Source: Halichoerus grypus
Lineage: Eukaryota > Chordata > Mammalia > Carnivora > Phocidae
Reading direction: 5' to 3'
NCBI RefSeq assembly: GCF_964656455.1
Contig: NC_135717.1
Span: 15,394,775-15,458,774 of the forward strand
DNA: 64,000 bases
In this document: positions 21,640 through 33,980 of the stretch, one piece after another
Position numbering within the stretch: position 1 is the stretch's first letter
Layout of the letters: every line of letters starts with the position of its first letter
Notes under the pieces: generated by a model
Databases searched by the model: none
Seen by the model: only the letters and a program-made list of their open reading frames with translations
Told to the model about the DNA's origin: nothing
Made by a program: the position numbers and the translations under genes

Positions 21640-23370
21640 TGAATAACTTCCTTTAACAATTCTTGTTGTATAGGTCTGCTGGCGACTCATGCCCTCAGCA
21701 TGAGTTTGTTCAAAAAGTCTTTATTTCACTCCCATTTCTGGAAAGTATTTTCCAAGATAAAGAATACTAGGCTGACAGTTTTTTTTTTTTTTTAAGCACT
21801 TTAAAGATGTCTCTCCATTGTCTTTTGATTTGCTGTATTTCTGATAAATCTGCTGACATTCTTGTTACTCTACATCATGTGTCTTTTTTCTCTGCCTGCT
21901 TTTGAGATTTTGCTCTATCACTGGTGGTCAGCAATTTGATTATGATGTATCTTGATACAGTTTTCTTTATATGTAAATTCTCCTTGGGATTTGTTGTGCT
22001 TCTTGAATCTGTGGGTTTGCAATTTTCATCAAATTTGGACATCTGGTCATTATTCTTAAAAATGTCTTTTGTTCTCCTCTCTCCCTCTTTTCTGGGTTCC
22101 AATACACATATGTTAGACTGTTCTTGTTCCTGACTACTGTCTCTGTTCTAGACATTGATGATCTACTAATTTTCCTCACCTCTTCTCTCGCATTTTGAAG
22201 TTTCTATTGTTACATCTTCAAGTTCACTGAGCCGCTGTGCCTCATCTGCTAATCCCTTGAGTATATTTTTCACTTCATTTCCATCTCTGAAAGTTATATG
22301 GAGGTCTTTTTTTTTTTTAAGATTTTATTTATTTATTTATTTGAGAGAGGGCACAAGCAGAGAGGCAGAGGGAGAAGGAGAAGCAGACTCTCCACTGAGC
22401 AGGGAACCCGATGTGAGGCTCAAATCCCAGGCCTGAGCAGAAGGCAGACGCTTAACCGACTGAGTCACCCAGGCACCCCGAGGTCTTTTTTATATCTTCC
22501 ATTTCTCTCTCCATTATGTTAACCATTTCCTCTACCTGCCTGAACATATTAAAAGGGCTGCTTTAATGAACTTATTTGTTAATTCCATCATCTCTGGGTC
22601 TATTTCCTTTTTTTTATTTTTCAGATTATTTTCTAATTATAGGTCATATTTTCCTGGTTCTTTGCATGCCTGGTAATTTTTTAACTGGATGCCAGAGACA
22701 TTGTGAATTTTATGTTTGGGGTGCTGGATTTTGCTCTATTCCCTTAAATAGTGCATGATTTTGTTCTGGCATACAATTAAGTTTCTTGGAATCATCAGGT
22801 TTGCTTTTATGCTTTCTTAGGTCAGATCCAGAGCAGCCTTTACATTAGGGCTAACTTAGCTCTATTACCAAGGCAATACCTTTTTGATGTCCTGTCTATA
22901 CTCTGGCTAGGGAGAACACAGATGATTCCTAACCTTGTGTGAGTTCCAGCCTATTTTCCAGTAGAGTTCTTTCTCTGGCTTCAGGTGGTTTCTTCCTCTC
23001 ATGCATGTGAAGATCAGTACTCAACCAGACTCAAGGGTACACACCTGCGTATCTCGAGTTCTCTGTGCAACTTCTCTTACATTGTGCCCCACAAATTATA
23101 GCTGCCTTTGCCCCCTCAAGCCCCCATCTCTATCTTCTTAATGAAACCACTCGGCTCTATTTGGGTTCCCCGCTTTGCTCTGCAGCCTGAAAACCACCTC
23201 CAGACAAGAAACTGGGGTAACCACTGAGCTCTGTAGGTTCATTTTCTTCTTTCATTGATCACAGTCCTGCGTTGCCTATTATCCAATGTCTCTAAATTGT
23301 TATTTCATATACTAATTTTCTAGTTGTTTAAGGTAGCAAGGTAAATTCAGTCCCTGTTATTCCATCATTG
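21640..23370 (-). mobile_element. Ancient L1 (L1M-type) 5' UTR/ORF1 region
   Basis: Reverse-orientation counterpart of the 5' region seen at 3770-7900: CTGATAAATCTGCTGACATT, TTTGATTATGATGTATCTTG, CTTCAAGTTCACTGAGC and TAACTGGATGCCAGAGACAT occur in the order of old L1 5' regions. Frames are broken. A SINE interrupts at 22311. Confidence 0.75.
22311..22479 (-). mobile_element. CAN-SINE, short
   Basis: Flanked by gaggtctttt (22301-22310 and 22480-22489). The body lacks part of the middle, near CAAATCCCAGGCCTGAGC. Confidence 0.93.
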
Positions 23371-23449
23371 TTCAACAGAATATATTTTGTAAGTCAACCA
23401 GTGATTTCACAATTTCCTATCCAAAGTATTCATCTTGTTCTCTCTTTTT

Positions 23450-23760
23450 TAATATCTAACAATGCTAACTACTCCTTATTCTCTTGGAATTTGCTCCACT
23501 CTTAGTTTGACACTAAACTCTTCATTCTCCTATTTCTCTATCATTTCTTATCCTTGAATCCTCAAATATAGGCAAGTTTTCAAAGTACTGTCCTTGCCAC
23601 GTTTTCTTCTCCATCTGTGCAGGATCTCACCATGTGTGATTTCAACAAGTCCTACAATTACATTAATGACCTCTTTTGCTACTGACTCTTAACACAACAG
23701 AAGCATCATATGTAACCGGCCTTGGACTTTTTCATTCATAAATAGAATACAAAGAAAAAA
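23450..23760 (+). mobile_element. LINE-2 RT fragment
   Basis: TTTGACACTAAACTCTTCATT and later CAGGATCTCACCATGTGTG follow the L2 coding strand just before its ADD motif. Short and decayed. Confidence 0.55.
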
Positions 23761-23811
23761 GAGAACACAAAATATAAAATCTCAACTCCATTTTAAAATG
23801 TGAGAGTTTTG

Positions 23812-24006
23812 GGGAACCTGGATGGTTCAGCCGGTTAAGTGGCCGACTCTTGATTTTGGCTCAGGTCATATCTTGGGGTCATGAGATCAAGCCCCACATC
23901 AGGCTCCGTGCTCAGCAGAGTCTGCTTCCCTCCCCAAGAGCCCCTCCCCTCACTTGCACTCTCTCTCTCTCTAAATTATTAAAATCTTTAAATAAGTAAA
24001 TAAATA
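23812..24006 (+). mobile_element. CAN-SINE, older type
   Basis: Diverged head GGGGAACCTGGATGGTTCAG and a GACTCTTGATTTTGGCTC body. Flanked by aaaatgtgag repeats. Confidence 0.9.
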
Positions 24007-24879
24007 ATAAAATGTGAGTTTATGTAGGTACTTTCATAACATATAACCAAAACAGACAAACAAACCCAGAAGTTAACTCAATTAAAATGTTAAGAATGGT
24101 TATCTGTTTTATGGATTTTTTCCTTCTATATACTTTTCTGTATTTTCTACACATACACAGGCATACACTAATTTATAATGAGAAATTTTTCTAAATCCCC
24201 ACTTCCAGCTCACAGCTTCAGCTAGTGAATAGGCCAGCATCTCAAACCAATATATTCAGAGACCAGTCACATATTTTCAACCTAGAGCCTGCCTACCCTC
24301 TCTGTTCTATTCTATTTAATGGTACAAAGTCCTCTCATAAATTTCAGAGTCAATCAACTTATTCCGCTTTCTAGTCAACAACCCTAATGGGAACAATGAG
24401 TTTCAATTCGTGGGAAACAATATTACTGCAGAAAGTTATAGAATAATGATCTCAAGCAGCACTGAATAGCTAGAGAATGAAACCCCCACTCCCAGGTCAG
24501 AGATATGGGAGAAATCTGCAAAGAGGAAGCAATGCCCTTGGCATAGAACCAGACTGTGCATGGGGTAAAGAGGCTGACTTTGAGGAGGGCCAAAGTCGGA
24601 CAGAAAGCCCAGGGGAAAAACGACTGAGCAGACTGAGAGTCAAGAAGCTGGGGACTTAATGACCCTCCATTCTGATTGGCACCTATACATGAAAACAAGG
24701 AGAAACATGTAGTAATATAAATCTTCAAATGGCACTTTGGCATAAAGACATTTTGCTGCTAAAACTGGCATTAAATATTGGTTGACGTGAATAATACACA
24801 CTACCAACTTTTTACTGTATAATTAACCAGCTCTGAATGATAAGGTTATAACCTTTTTATTTTAATGCTCTTTTAAAAA
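24007..24879. other. Unassigned intronic DNA
   Basis: Mixed composition. Short overlapping frames at 24423-24743 have no recognisable domain. No repeat family identified. Confidence 0.35.
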
Positions 24880-25430
24880 TAAGTAATAAATGAACAAGGA
24901 ACAGAATTCAAAGATCACAAAATACTATGGATGAGCCTTGACATTATGCTAAGTGAAATAAGCCAGTCACAAAAATACATATGATACATACGAATATTGT
25001 ATGACTCCACCTTTTTTTTTTTAAGCTTTTATTTATTTATTTTAGAGAGAGAGAGAGATCACAGAGGGAGAAGCAGACTCACCGCTGAGCAGAGAGCTCA
25101 ATTTGGGGCTCGATCCCAGGACCCTGAGATCGTGACCTGAGCTGAAGGCAGATGCATAACTGGCTGAGCCACCCAGGCCCCCCCGTATGACTCCACTTTT
25201 ATGAGGTATCTGGAGTAGTCAAATTCATAGAAACACAATTTAGAATGGTGACTGCCAGGGTAAAGGGGAAGAAGAAATAAGGAGTTGTTTAATGGGCATG
25301 AAAAAGTTTTGGAGATTGGTTTACACAATGATGTGAATAAACTTAACAGTACTGAATTATACACTTAAAGTGCTTAATATGGTGAATTCTGTTATGTCCT
25401 TTTTGCCACTATGGAAAGATTTTTAAGAGT
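24880..25430 (+). mobile_element. L1 3' end split by a SINE
   Basis: CTAAGTGAAATAAGCCAGTC, GTATGACTCCAC, GAATGGTGACTGCCAGGG and TGAATTATACACTTAAAGTG are the usual old L1 3' order. Confidence 0.8.
25011..25184 (-). mobile_element. CAN-SINE with 12-bp TSD
   Basis: Flanked by gtatgactccac (24999-25010 and 25185-25196). Minus-strand, slightly short. Confidence 0.95.
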
Positions 25431-25459
25431 GTGTAATAGTATACAGAGAAAGTATGTCT

Positions 25460-25663
25460 CATTTTTTTTTTTTTAAGATTTTATTTATTTATTTGACAGA
25501 GAGAGACACAGCGAGAGAGGGAGCACAAGCAGGGGGAGTGGGAGAGGGAGAAGCAGGCTTCCCGCGGAGCAGGGAGCGCGACGCGGGGCTCGATCCCAGG
25601 ACCCTGGGACCATGACCTGAGCCGAAGGCAGACGCTTAACGACTGAGCCACCCAGGCGCCCCA
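25460..25663 (-). mobile_element. CAN-SINE, subfamily A
   Basis: Poly-T and ATTTTATTTATTTATTTGAC at left; CCACCCAGGCGCCCC at right. Flank aaagtatgtctcatttt against aaagtatctctcatttt, one difference. Confidence 0.96.
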
Positions 25664-25732
25664 AAGTATCTCTCATTTTGTCCCTCAGCCACCAACTTCT
25701 CCTCAGAGAGAGCCAGCATTAATATATTTTTC

Positions 25733-25914
25733 CTTTTTTTTTTTTTTTTTTGAGAGAGAGAGTGAGAGAGAGAGAGCACAAGAGGGGGGAGCGGGAGAGG
25801 GAGAAGCAGACTCCCTGCTGAGCAGGGAGCCCGATGCGGGACTCGATCCCGGGACTCCAGGATCATGACCTGAGCCGAAGGCAGTCGCTTAACCAACTGA
25901 GCCACCCAGGCACC
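25733..25914 (-). mobile_element. CAN-SINE, subfamily B
   Basis: B-type motifs in reverse; the TTTATTTATT tail has been reduced to poly-T. It directly adjoins the next SINE. Confidence 0.93.
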
Positions 25915-25920
25915 CTTTTT

Positions 25921-26090
25921 CCTTTTTTTTTAAAGATTTTATTTATTTATGAGAGCAAGACAGAGAACACAAAGGGGGGAAGGGGCAGAGGAAGAGGGAG
26001 AAGCCGACCCCCGCTAAGCAGGGAGCCCGATGTTGGGACCCACCTGAGCCAAAGGAAGACGCTTAATGGACTGAGCCATCTGGGCGCCCC
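25921..26090 (-). mobile_element. CAN-SINE, internally shortened
   Basis: Missing part of the GGACTCGATCCCAGG region (jumps from GATGTTGGGACCCA to CCTGAGCC). The atatatttttc flanks at 25717 and 26094 suggest this pair shares one target duplication. Confidence 0.88.
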
Positions 26091-26177
26091 TTCATATATT
26101 TTTCTATCATTCCAAAAATACTCTATTTATATATTTTTTATTTAAATGACTTAAAAAATATACCCATACAGAAATAC

Positions 26178-27285
26178 AGTTGATTCTTGAACAACACAGC
26201 TTTGAACTTTGTGGGTCTAGTTATACGCAAATTTTTTTTTTGACAAATACAGTACAGTACTGTAAATGCATTTTCTCTTCCTTTTGTACATCTTCTCTCT
26301 AGCTTACTTTATTCTAAGAATACAGTATAGAACACATATAATATACAAAATATATGTTAAATGACTTTGTTATCAGTAAGGCTTCCAGTCAATGTAGGCT
26401 ATTAGCAGCTAAGTTTTGGGGGAGTAAAGAGTTACACACGGGGAGATGCAAATCAAAACCACAACGATCCGATACTAGTCAGAATGGCTAGTATCAAAAG
26501 GACAAGGAATAACAAGTGCTGCCAAGGATCTGGAGAAAAGGGAACCCTCATGCACCGATGGTGGGAAAGTAAATTGGTGCAGCCACTATAGAAAACAGTA
26601 TGGAGTTCCTCAAAAAACTATAAATACTGTATGATCTAATAATTCCATTCCACTGCTAGGTATTTGCCCAAATGAAAACACTGATTTGAAAAGATATATG
26701 CACCCCATTTACTGCAGTATTATTTACAATCCCCAAGAAATGGAAGCAACTTAAATGTCCATGGATGGATGGATGGATAAAGAAGATGTGGTAAACATAC
26801 ACATTGGAGTATGACTTGGCCATAAAAAAGAATGAAATCTTGCCATTAGCGACAACATGGATGGAGCCAGAGGGTATCATGCCAAGTGAAATCAGTCAGA
26901 AAAAGACAAACACCACATGATTTCATTTATATGTAGACTCTAAAAAACAAAACAAATGAACAAACAAAAACAGAACAATTCTCACAAATGGAGAACAAAC
27001 TTGTGGTTGCGGGGGGGGGGTGAGGGGATGGGTGAAATAGGTGAAGGGAATTAAGAGGTTACAAACTTTCAGTTATAAAGTAAGTCACAGGGATGAAAAG
27101 TATAGCATAAGGAATATAGTCAATAATATTGCAGTAACGTATGGTGACAGATTGTGGATTCATAATGTTGTACAACTGAAATATAACACTGCATGTCAAC
27201 TATACTTCAATTTTAAAAAATGCAGATTGGACTACACAGGTAGTCAGTGCCCCTAGTCCCCATGTTGTTCAAGGGTCAACTGTAT
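26178..27285 (+). mobile_element. MER2 (Tigger-type DNA transposon), split by L1
   Basis: The left part (26178-26428) starts near TTGATTCTTGAACAACACAG and runs through AAATACAGTACAGTACTG and AAGGCTTCCAGTCAATGTAG. The right part (27223-27285) ends CATGTTGTTCAAGGGTCAAC, the inverted terminal repeat. Together they cover the roughly 345-bp MER2 consensus. An L1 3' end lies between. Confidence 0.85.
26429..27222 (+). mobile_element. L1 3' end inserted in MER2
   Basis: GGAGATGCAAATCAAAACCA, GGAACCCTCATGCACCGATG, GGTATTTGCCCAAATGAAAA, GATGGATAAAGAAGATGTGG and TCAACTATACTTCAATTTTA occur in L1 order. Frames are broken; the poly-A end is worn. Confidence 0.9.
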
Positions 27286-27289
27286 GAGC

Positions 27290-28715
27290 ATACTACATAT
27301 ATCATTCATGCACCCTGCTTGCCCTTTTTATTTAAGATATCTTAAGAGATGTTTCTAAATTAGTTCACAAAGAACTCCCTTTTTCCTTTTAAGAGCTGCT
27401 AATAATTCACTATATAACAATACCATTAGTTATCTTACCAGTTTCCCACTGACAGGTAATTAGGTTTTGTCCAAACTTTTGTTATTACAAGCACAGAAAT
27501 GAATGTCTTCACACTGTTTAACCCCTACATATAAGAGTGTATGTATATGTCTGTGTGTTTATAAGCATAGGAAAGAATTGCTAAACAAAGGGTATGTGCA
27601 TTCCTTATGACTACGTGTATACACGCTATTTTTATTTATTTAAAAATTTTTATTGAATTATAGCATATATTCAGAAAAGTACACAAATCCTCAGTTTATA
27701 GCTTAATGAATTTTCCCAACATAAATACAACTATGTAACCAGGACCCACATTAAGATATAGAACACCACAAGCCCCCAAAAGCTCATCTTGTGCTCCTTT
27801 TCAGTGAGGTAACACTATCCTGACCTCTAACACAATAGATTAATAGATTAATTTTGTGTTTTCAAACTTTGTATCTTTGTGCCGGCTCTTTCACTCACCA
27901 TTATGGTTGTAAGAATCCATTTATTTTTGTGTGTAAATTCTTTTTTTTTAAGATTTAATTAATTGATTAATTAATTTATTTATTATGTGGGGGCTGCAGA
28001 GAGAGAGAGAGGTAGAATCTCAAGCAAGCTCTATGCTCAGCACGGAGCCCAACACAGGACTCAGTCTCATGAGACCTGAGCTGAAACCAAGAGTTGGACG
28101 CTTAACCAACTGAGCCACCCAGGCACCCTCCCCCCTTTTTAAAGATTTCATTTATTTTGTGTGTAAATTCTCATTCATTCATTCTTTTTCTCTGTAATAT
28201 TCTATTGTATAAACACATCACAATTTATCCTTACCACTTGAGGTACATACATTCTTAATTTTAATGGATATTATCAAACTGCTCTCCAGAGTTTAGAATC
28301 CTACCATTATTCTATGGAAGTCATTATTTCTCTACATCTTAGCCAAGTTAATAAAAACTTTTGATCTTTGCCAATCTAATATATTAAAAACGCTTTCAAT
28401 ATAGCTCCAATTTGCTCTTATTATGACTGAAAGGTCCTATTTAAGAACTATTTGTGTTTATTTTCAACTGTCATTGAATGTCCTGTGCCTACTTATCTAT
28501 TGAGCTGTTGGTCTTTCCTGTATTTATTTAAAAGGATTACTGGTTTTTCGTTTGTTTAAGGAAATTAGCTCCTTGAACATGATGCATGGCAAAAATAAAC
28601 TCCAGTTTATCTTTGGAGTTCCAACTTTGTTTATGCTAGTTTTTGCAATGCATAGGTTTTTTCTGTCTTTATGCAAATTCATCAAATTTCTTTATGGTTT
28701 CTGGGATTTTGTAAA
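27290..28715 (-). mobile_element. Old L1 3' ends and ORF2 C-terminal part
   Basis: Two adjoining reverse L1 segments. 27290-27610 has the GTTTTGTCCAAACTTTTGTT and TTGCTAAACAAAGGG old 3'-end order. 27640-28715 begins TTTATTGAATTATAGCATAT and continues through TCTTTGCCAATCTAATATAT to a worn ORF2 region (ATTAGCTCCTTGAACATGA). A SINE splits the second. Confidence 0.75.
27943..28135 (-). mobile_element. CAN-SINE, older type
   Basis: Poly-T start, GATTAATTAATTTATTTATT tail, AAACCAAGAGTTGGACGC body and CCACCCAGGCACCC head. Host sequence catttattttgtgtgtaaa is duplicated on both sides, with small changes. Confidence 0.93.
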
Positions 28716-28739
28716 ACTTAGAGCAATCGGAACTCTATG

Positions 28740-29240
28740 TTGCTGGTTACGAGTGTAACCCAGTACACTTACTCTGGAAAACTGTCTGGCAATATACACT
28801 AAAATTAAACGCATATATCCTAGGACCCAGTAGTTCCACTCAATCCCAATAACAAATGAGTACTTAACACCCATCAAACACATACAAGAATGTTCTAAGC
28901 AGTTTTATTCATTTTAGCCAAAAAAAAAAAAAAAATGTAAACAACCAAAATTTCTAGCAGTTGAATAAAGCATGGCATATTAATACAATACTACATAACA
29001 ATAAAAAAAAGAACTGCTACATGCAACATAAATAAATCTCATAGACATAATGTTGAGCAAATGAAGACTTATTATATGATTTGATTTATTTGGAGATCAA
29101 AAACAGGCAAAACTAATCTATGGGTAGAAGTCAGAAAAGGGACTACCAGTGAGGAGGTTGGTACTGACTGAGAGGCATATAAAGGAAATTTGGGGGGTGC
29201 CAGAGATAATCTATTATCTTGATCTAGGTACTTATATAAA
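28740..29240 (+). mobile_element. L1 3' end
   Basis: CTCTGGAAAACTGTCTGGCA, CAAGAATGTTCTAAGCAG and GGGACTACCAGTGAGG are in L1 order; diverged. Confidence 0.75.
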
Positions 29241-29251
29241 AATGCATTATT

Positions 29252-29456
29252 GGGGGCGCCTGGGTGGCTCAGTCGTTAAGCGTCTGCCTTCGGCTCGGGT
29301 CATGATCCCAGGGTCCTGGGATCGAGCCCCGCATCGGGCTCCCTGCTCTGTGGGAAGCCTGCTTCTCCCTCTCCCACTCCCCCTGCTTGTGTTCCTGCTC
29401 TCGCTATTCTCTCTCTCTGTCAAATAAATAAATAAAATCTTTAAAAAAAAAAAAAA
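29252..29456 (+). mobile_element. CAN-SINE, subfamily A
   Basis: Full-length. Flank aatgcattattg repeated on both sides. Confidence 0.96.
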
Positions 29457-29479
29457 AAATGCATTATTGGTCCCTTAAA

Positions 29480-29920
29480 ATATGTGTATTTTCCTATCTC
29501 TGAATTGTATCTCAGTAAAAGTTTTTCTTTTTTGTGTGTGTGAGATGACAAGCTACCTTTCTTTTTTTCTCAAATGGCTAACTCAGTTGACCCAATACTA
29601 CTTATTGAAGAATTCACTGTTTTCATCTTTATTACCTATGACATTTCTACAAATCAGGTTATGTCACTCTGTTCCAGGGATAACCTGTCTGTTCTGCTGC
29701 TCTTAGTTACTTTAGCTTTAACACTGACTTTAACTGCAGTAATCCTCCCTTCATGAATACTGATTTTCATATTTTTTATGAAAAATTCCACTTTTGTTCT
29801 TTCATATAAACTTTAAAATCACATTTTGAAAAGCCTGTGGAAATATTAACTGGGACTGCACTGAATTTACAAATTGTGTTTTATCAACTCCAAAATACCT
29901 TCAATGTAAGCTGTACAATT
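29480..29920 (-). mobile_element. L1 ORF2 remnant
   Basis: CAATACTACTTATTGAAGAA and the GGGACTGCACTGAATTTACA type are reverse L1 ORF2. Heavily diverged. Confidence 0.6.
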
Positions 29921-30156
29921 TTATGTAGCACTAAAACAAGGGACACTGCAGCCCTGACAGAATGCTGCCTTGAGATTGAGGATTTTTCTTTTAGGTCTAT
30001 TAAAATAGCTCTTTTAGGCTTACAGACTGTTTTGTCTTTATATCACATACGAGTTGTGCTTATAATGAAAGGAAAATAAGTAAAATAAATACAATAAATT
30101 TGTTAAGATGTTCATAAATAAAACTTCTTCACCACTACTACATGGCCAGAAGTGAC
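29921..30156. other. Unassigned intronic DNA
   Basis: Nothing recognised. Confidence 0.35.
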
Positions 30157-30176
30157 TGGAAGGTATCTTCAATTTT

Positions 30177-30377
30177 TTGTTGTTGTTGTTTTAAATATTT
30201 ATTTATTTGAGAGAGAGAGACAGAGAGAGAGCGCGTGCATGCAAGCCAGACTAGGGGCCGAGGGAGAGGAGAGAGAATCCCAAGCAGACTCGGGATTCTA
30301 TCCCAAGACCATGAGATCATAACCTGAGCCAAAATCAAGAGTCAGATGTTTAACCGACTAAGCCACCCAGGCACCCC
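30177..30377 (-). mobile_element. CAN-SINE, older type
   Basis: The poly-T end carries a GTT repeat. Flanks tggaaggtatcttcaatttt and tggaaggtatcctcaatttt differ once. Confidence 0.95.
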
Positions 30378-30649
30378 TGGAAGGTATCCTCAATTTTAAG
30401 GCATATCTCAATTTTACAAATGACAAAATGCAAAAATTTATCTAGCAATATGCAAAACAAAAATTTAGAGGGGATACTGACATCTTTCCAATGTGAGAGT
30501 TATCCTATCCAAGAACAAGTTATGTTTCAGCATTTATTCAATTATTTTATGTCCCATGTTAAAGTTTCACATTTTTCAGAGATATCCTTTGTTTTCCTGT
30601 TAAATGTTTTTTTTTAATGTACTTCTATGTAGACTTTTTTTTTTCTTTA
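30378..30649. other. Unassigned intronic DNA
   Basis: AT-rich; nothing recognised. Confidence 0.35.
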
Positions 30650-31302
30650 AAAATTCTGTTAGGAAATTGTGCAAAACCTCTCCCTAAACTTATTCAATGC
30701 CAATTCCAATCAAAATCCTAACAAGTATTCCTGTGGAACCTTACAAGCTGATTCTAAAATGTATATGGCAAGTGCAAGGGGCCAAAAATAACCAAGACTT
30801 ATTATCTACTGGTTATCAGGATTTGTAAAACTACGCAGTAATTCTCAAACTTGACACTCCAAAGAGCTGTAGCTTTTGTGATTTTTATCTATTATATTTA
30901 TCACATTTGAAGTTAAAATATAATTGTGAAATATTTGTTCACTTAAAAATAACAACACTGTATGTTAACTAGAGTTTAAATAAAAATTTGAAAAAAATAA
31001 CAAGAAACTGATTATATATTAACAGAAATTCCTTATGAAAAATAACTGTTCTCCAAAACATAAAAATTTAGTGAAAAGAAAGGCAGTGTTTTACATTTCT
31101 GTAAATCTTAATATCTGGCTTAACAGGAGATGGTTGGATTCTCATTCCTGCATTTGTATTCAATCTGTCTCAATACCACATGTCATGTAACCTCTAGAAA
31201 ACCTACCGTACGACTGTGAGGGAATGAGAATAAATAAGGCAAATAACATCTTATTATTACTATGAAAATAGTTTTGACCTCAATGACCCTCTAAAAAGGT
31301 CT

Positions 31303-31358
31303 GGACCCACCTGGTCCCAGGAGAACTGAAAGGGACCCACCTGGTCCCAGGAGAACTG
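31303..31358. repeat. Tandem duplication, 26-bp identical units, period 30
   Basis: ggacccacctggtcccagga and the next six bases occur at 31303-31328 and again at 31333-31358, separated by four bases. Confidence 0.95.
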
Positions 31359-32738
31359 CTGAAATAGAGTAGTTAAGATAGTGGTGCCCTGGCACAAAGA
31401 CAAACAAATAAAAGAATGGAATAGAAGAGCCCAGACAGATCCTCTTGTACACAATCAGCTGATTTATGGAAAAATAACTCTACATGCAGAGCAAGGGAGA
31501 ATTATCTTAAATTGGTGCCACAATAATAACTGGATAGTCCTATAGGAAAAAAATTAAATTGACCCCAACTCAGACCATTAAAAAAAATTCCACTTAGATT
31601 GTTGATCTAAATGTGAAAGACAGAAAATATTTTCATGCAGAAGATCTTCAACACCAGAATACAAAAAGCTCTGATTATAAAGGTTGACCATGTTAAAATT
31701 AATAATTTCTGTTAATCGAAACACACCCTTAAGAAAATGAAAAGGCAAGGCAAGCCACAGAGTGGAAGAGGATATCTGCAATACAGATTATCTGAAAACA
31801 TATACATGTATATACATATCTTATACATATATATATACATATACATGTACATATATACACATATACAAATGTATCTCAAAACATCTTAAAATGAGTAAGA
31901 CAAAAGATGAACACCAGGCAGAAAAATGGGCAAAAGATTTCAATGAGACTTTAATGAGCCTTTCAAAGAGAAGATAATCCAAATGGTCAATAAACATATA
32001 AAAGGCTGCTCAATCCCATTAGTAATCAGGGAAATGCAGATTAAAACCAAATAGGAGTGTTAAATAGAACCACCACTTTGGGAAACTGTTCTATGGTTTC
32101 TAATAAAATTAAACACCTACCCTATGACCCAAAAATCCACTCTTCAATATATACCCCAGAGAAATGAGCATGTGTATGTGTGTGTGTGTGTGCGTGCGTG
32201 TAAAATCATACAATGGCACTAAGCGATAAAAAAAGAATAACTGATAAAACCAACAACTTGGATGAACTGCAAAAAACATTATTACGCTGGGCAAAAGAAG
32301 CCAGACACAAGAGAGTGCATACTGTTATGAGTCCATTTACATCAAGTTCGAGAATAGGCAAAGCAAATTTATAGTGACAGAAGTCAAAACAGGATTGTCA
32401 GAATAACAGCTTCTGACTGAAAATGAGCACAAGAGAACTTCCTGGGGTGATGGGAATGTTCATCTGAGTAGTGGCACACGCATATATGTGAAAATATTTT
32501 CAAGCTGTACATTTAAAATTTTTGCATTTTATTATATATGAAATACACCTCAACTACCCACAAAAATCCATTACATATATACCAGAATGGTTAATAAAAT
32601 TTAACAGACTGACAATCCCAAGGCTTGGCAAACAGGTGGAATAATAGGAAATCTCATACATTGTTGGCAGGGATCGAAATTATTGCAATCACTTTGGATA
32701 ACAGTCTGGCATTACCAACTAATATTGAAAATACAGAA

Positions 32739-32928
32739 GGGCACCTGGGTGGCTCAGTCGGTTAAGTGTCCGCCTTCAGCTCAGGTCATGATCCCAGGGT
32801 CCTGGGATCGAGCCCCATGTCCCAGGCTCCCGGCTCACTGGGGAGCCTGCTTCTCCCTTTCCCCCCTGCTCATGCCCTCTCTCTCACTCTCTCAAATAAA
32901 CAGAATCTTTAAAAATATATATATATAT
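32739..32928 (+). mobile_element. CAN-SINE in L1
   Basis: GGCACCTGGGTGGCTCAG head, AAATAAACAGAATCTTT tail and a TA repeat. Flanks attgaaaatacag/attgaaatacac. Confidence 0.93.
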
Positions 32929-33469
32929 ACTAAAATTGAAATACACAAAAATGTTCATAGCAGCATTATTCATAATTGCTGCAAAGTGAAAACAATTTAA
33001 ATGTCCATTCAAAAAAAGCGTGAATAATGAGTAAGTTAATTGTGACATACTTGTATAATAGAATACTCAGCAATGAAGCAAACTATAGCTCCATAAAACA
33101 TGGATGAATCTCGCAAGATAATGTTGAATGAAAGCAGCTGGAATAAAGAATACAAACTAAATGGTCCTATTTATAAAGTTCAAAAAGCAGGGAAAACTAA
33201 ACTACCAAGTTTAGATACAACCTTAGGTAGAAAAGTAAGAAAGTGATTATCATAAAAGTCAGGACAGAAGTTAGTTAATTTTGAGAAGGAGGAAGAGTAT
33301 ATTTTATAAGGAGGGAGTTAAAGGAAGGCTTTCTGAAGTGCTGGCAATCGTCTAATGACCTGAATGTTGGTTACAAGGCTTATGCTTTGTGATTATTACA
33401 TCAAAAAAGATGCACAGCTCAATGACTCTTCCATATCTATGTTACAAATCAGAACAGAAAGGTTAAAAA

Positions 33470-33980
33470 AAGCAATTGGACCTGGTGGCTGATTGGATTT
33501 GGTGGGGGAGGGGGAGGGTAGAGAAACAACCAAAGACAACTCCCAGGTTTCTGACTTGCACAACTGCTTGGGTGGTGATGCCTTTCACTGGGATCAGAAA
33601 GAGAGCATTTTCAGGGGAAGAACATTAATTAAATCGTGGACATGTTAGATTTATAGTACTTTGGAGACATCCAAGTAGAGATGTCCAGCAGGCAATTAGA
33701 TAGGCAGATTTAGAGTTCAAAGGAGAGAGAGAAATTTTGAGGCTGGTGACATAAATTTCCTGGCTAGAGATACAAACTGTAGGTTCATCCGTGAGTGAAG
33801 CCATGGACATGGACGTGACTGTTTAGGGAAAGAAGACTGACGAGAGGGTGTAGGGCTGATGCCTGGTATGTCCACATTTAATGGGCAGGTACAGGGGAAA
33901 CCAGTAAAGAAAGCTGAGAAGGAACTAAGTGGTAGGAGGAAAATCAAGAACATGTCATGAACCATTAAGCAGGGGAAGAG
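33470..33980 (-). mobile_element. LINE-2 RT remnant
   Basis: Minus-strand translation near 33780-33640 (VCISSQEIYV, then an N..AC..S-type pattern) lies where L2 has QIYISSPDL and its following motif. DNA such as CATCCAAGTAGAGATGTCCA matches the other L2 copy at about 15820. Broken frames. Confidence 0.75.

Larger units (their letters stand above)
30650..33420 (+). mobile_element. Two or more L1 ORF2/3'-end remnants in series
   Basis: 30700-30830 (CAATTCCAATCAAAATCC, TGATTCTAAAATGTATATGG), 31390-32570 (GAAAAATGGGCAAAAGATTT, GGCTGCTCAATCCCATTAG, ATAAAAAAAGAATAACTGAT) and 32580-33420 (GGCAGGGATCGAAATTATTG, ATGTTCATAGCAGCATTATT) are plus-strand L1 in order, with the ORF2 end and 3' region appearing twice. 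All decayed. 30840-31380 between them is mostly unrecognised. Confidence 0.75.
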
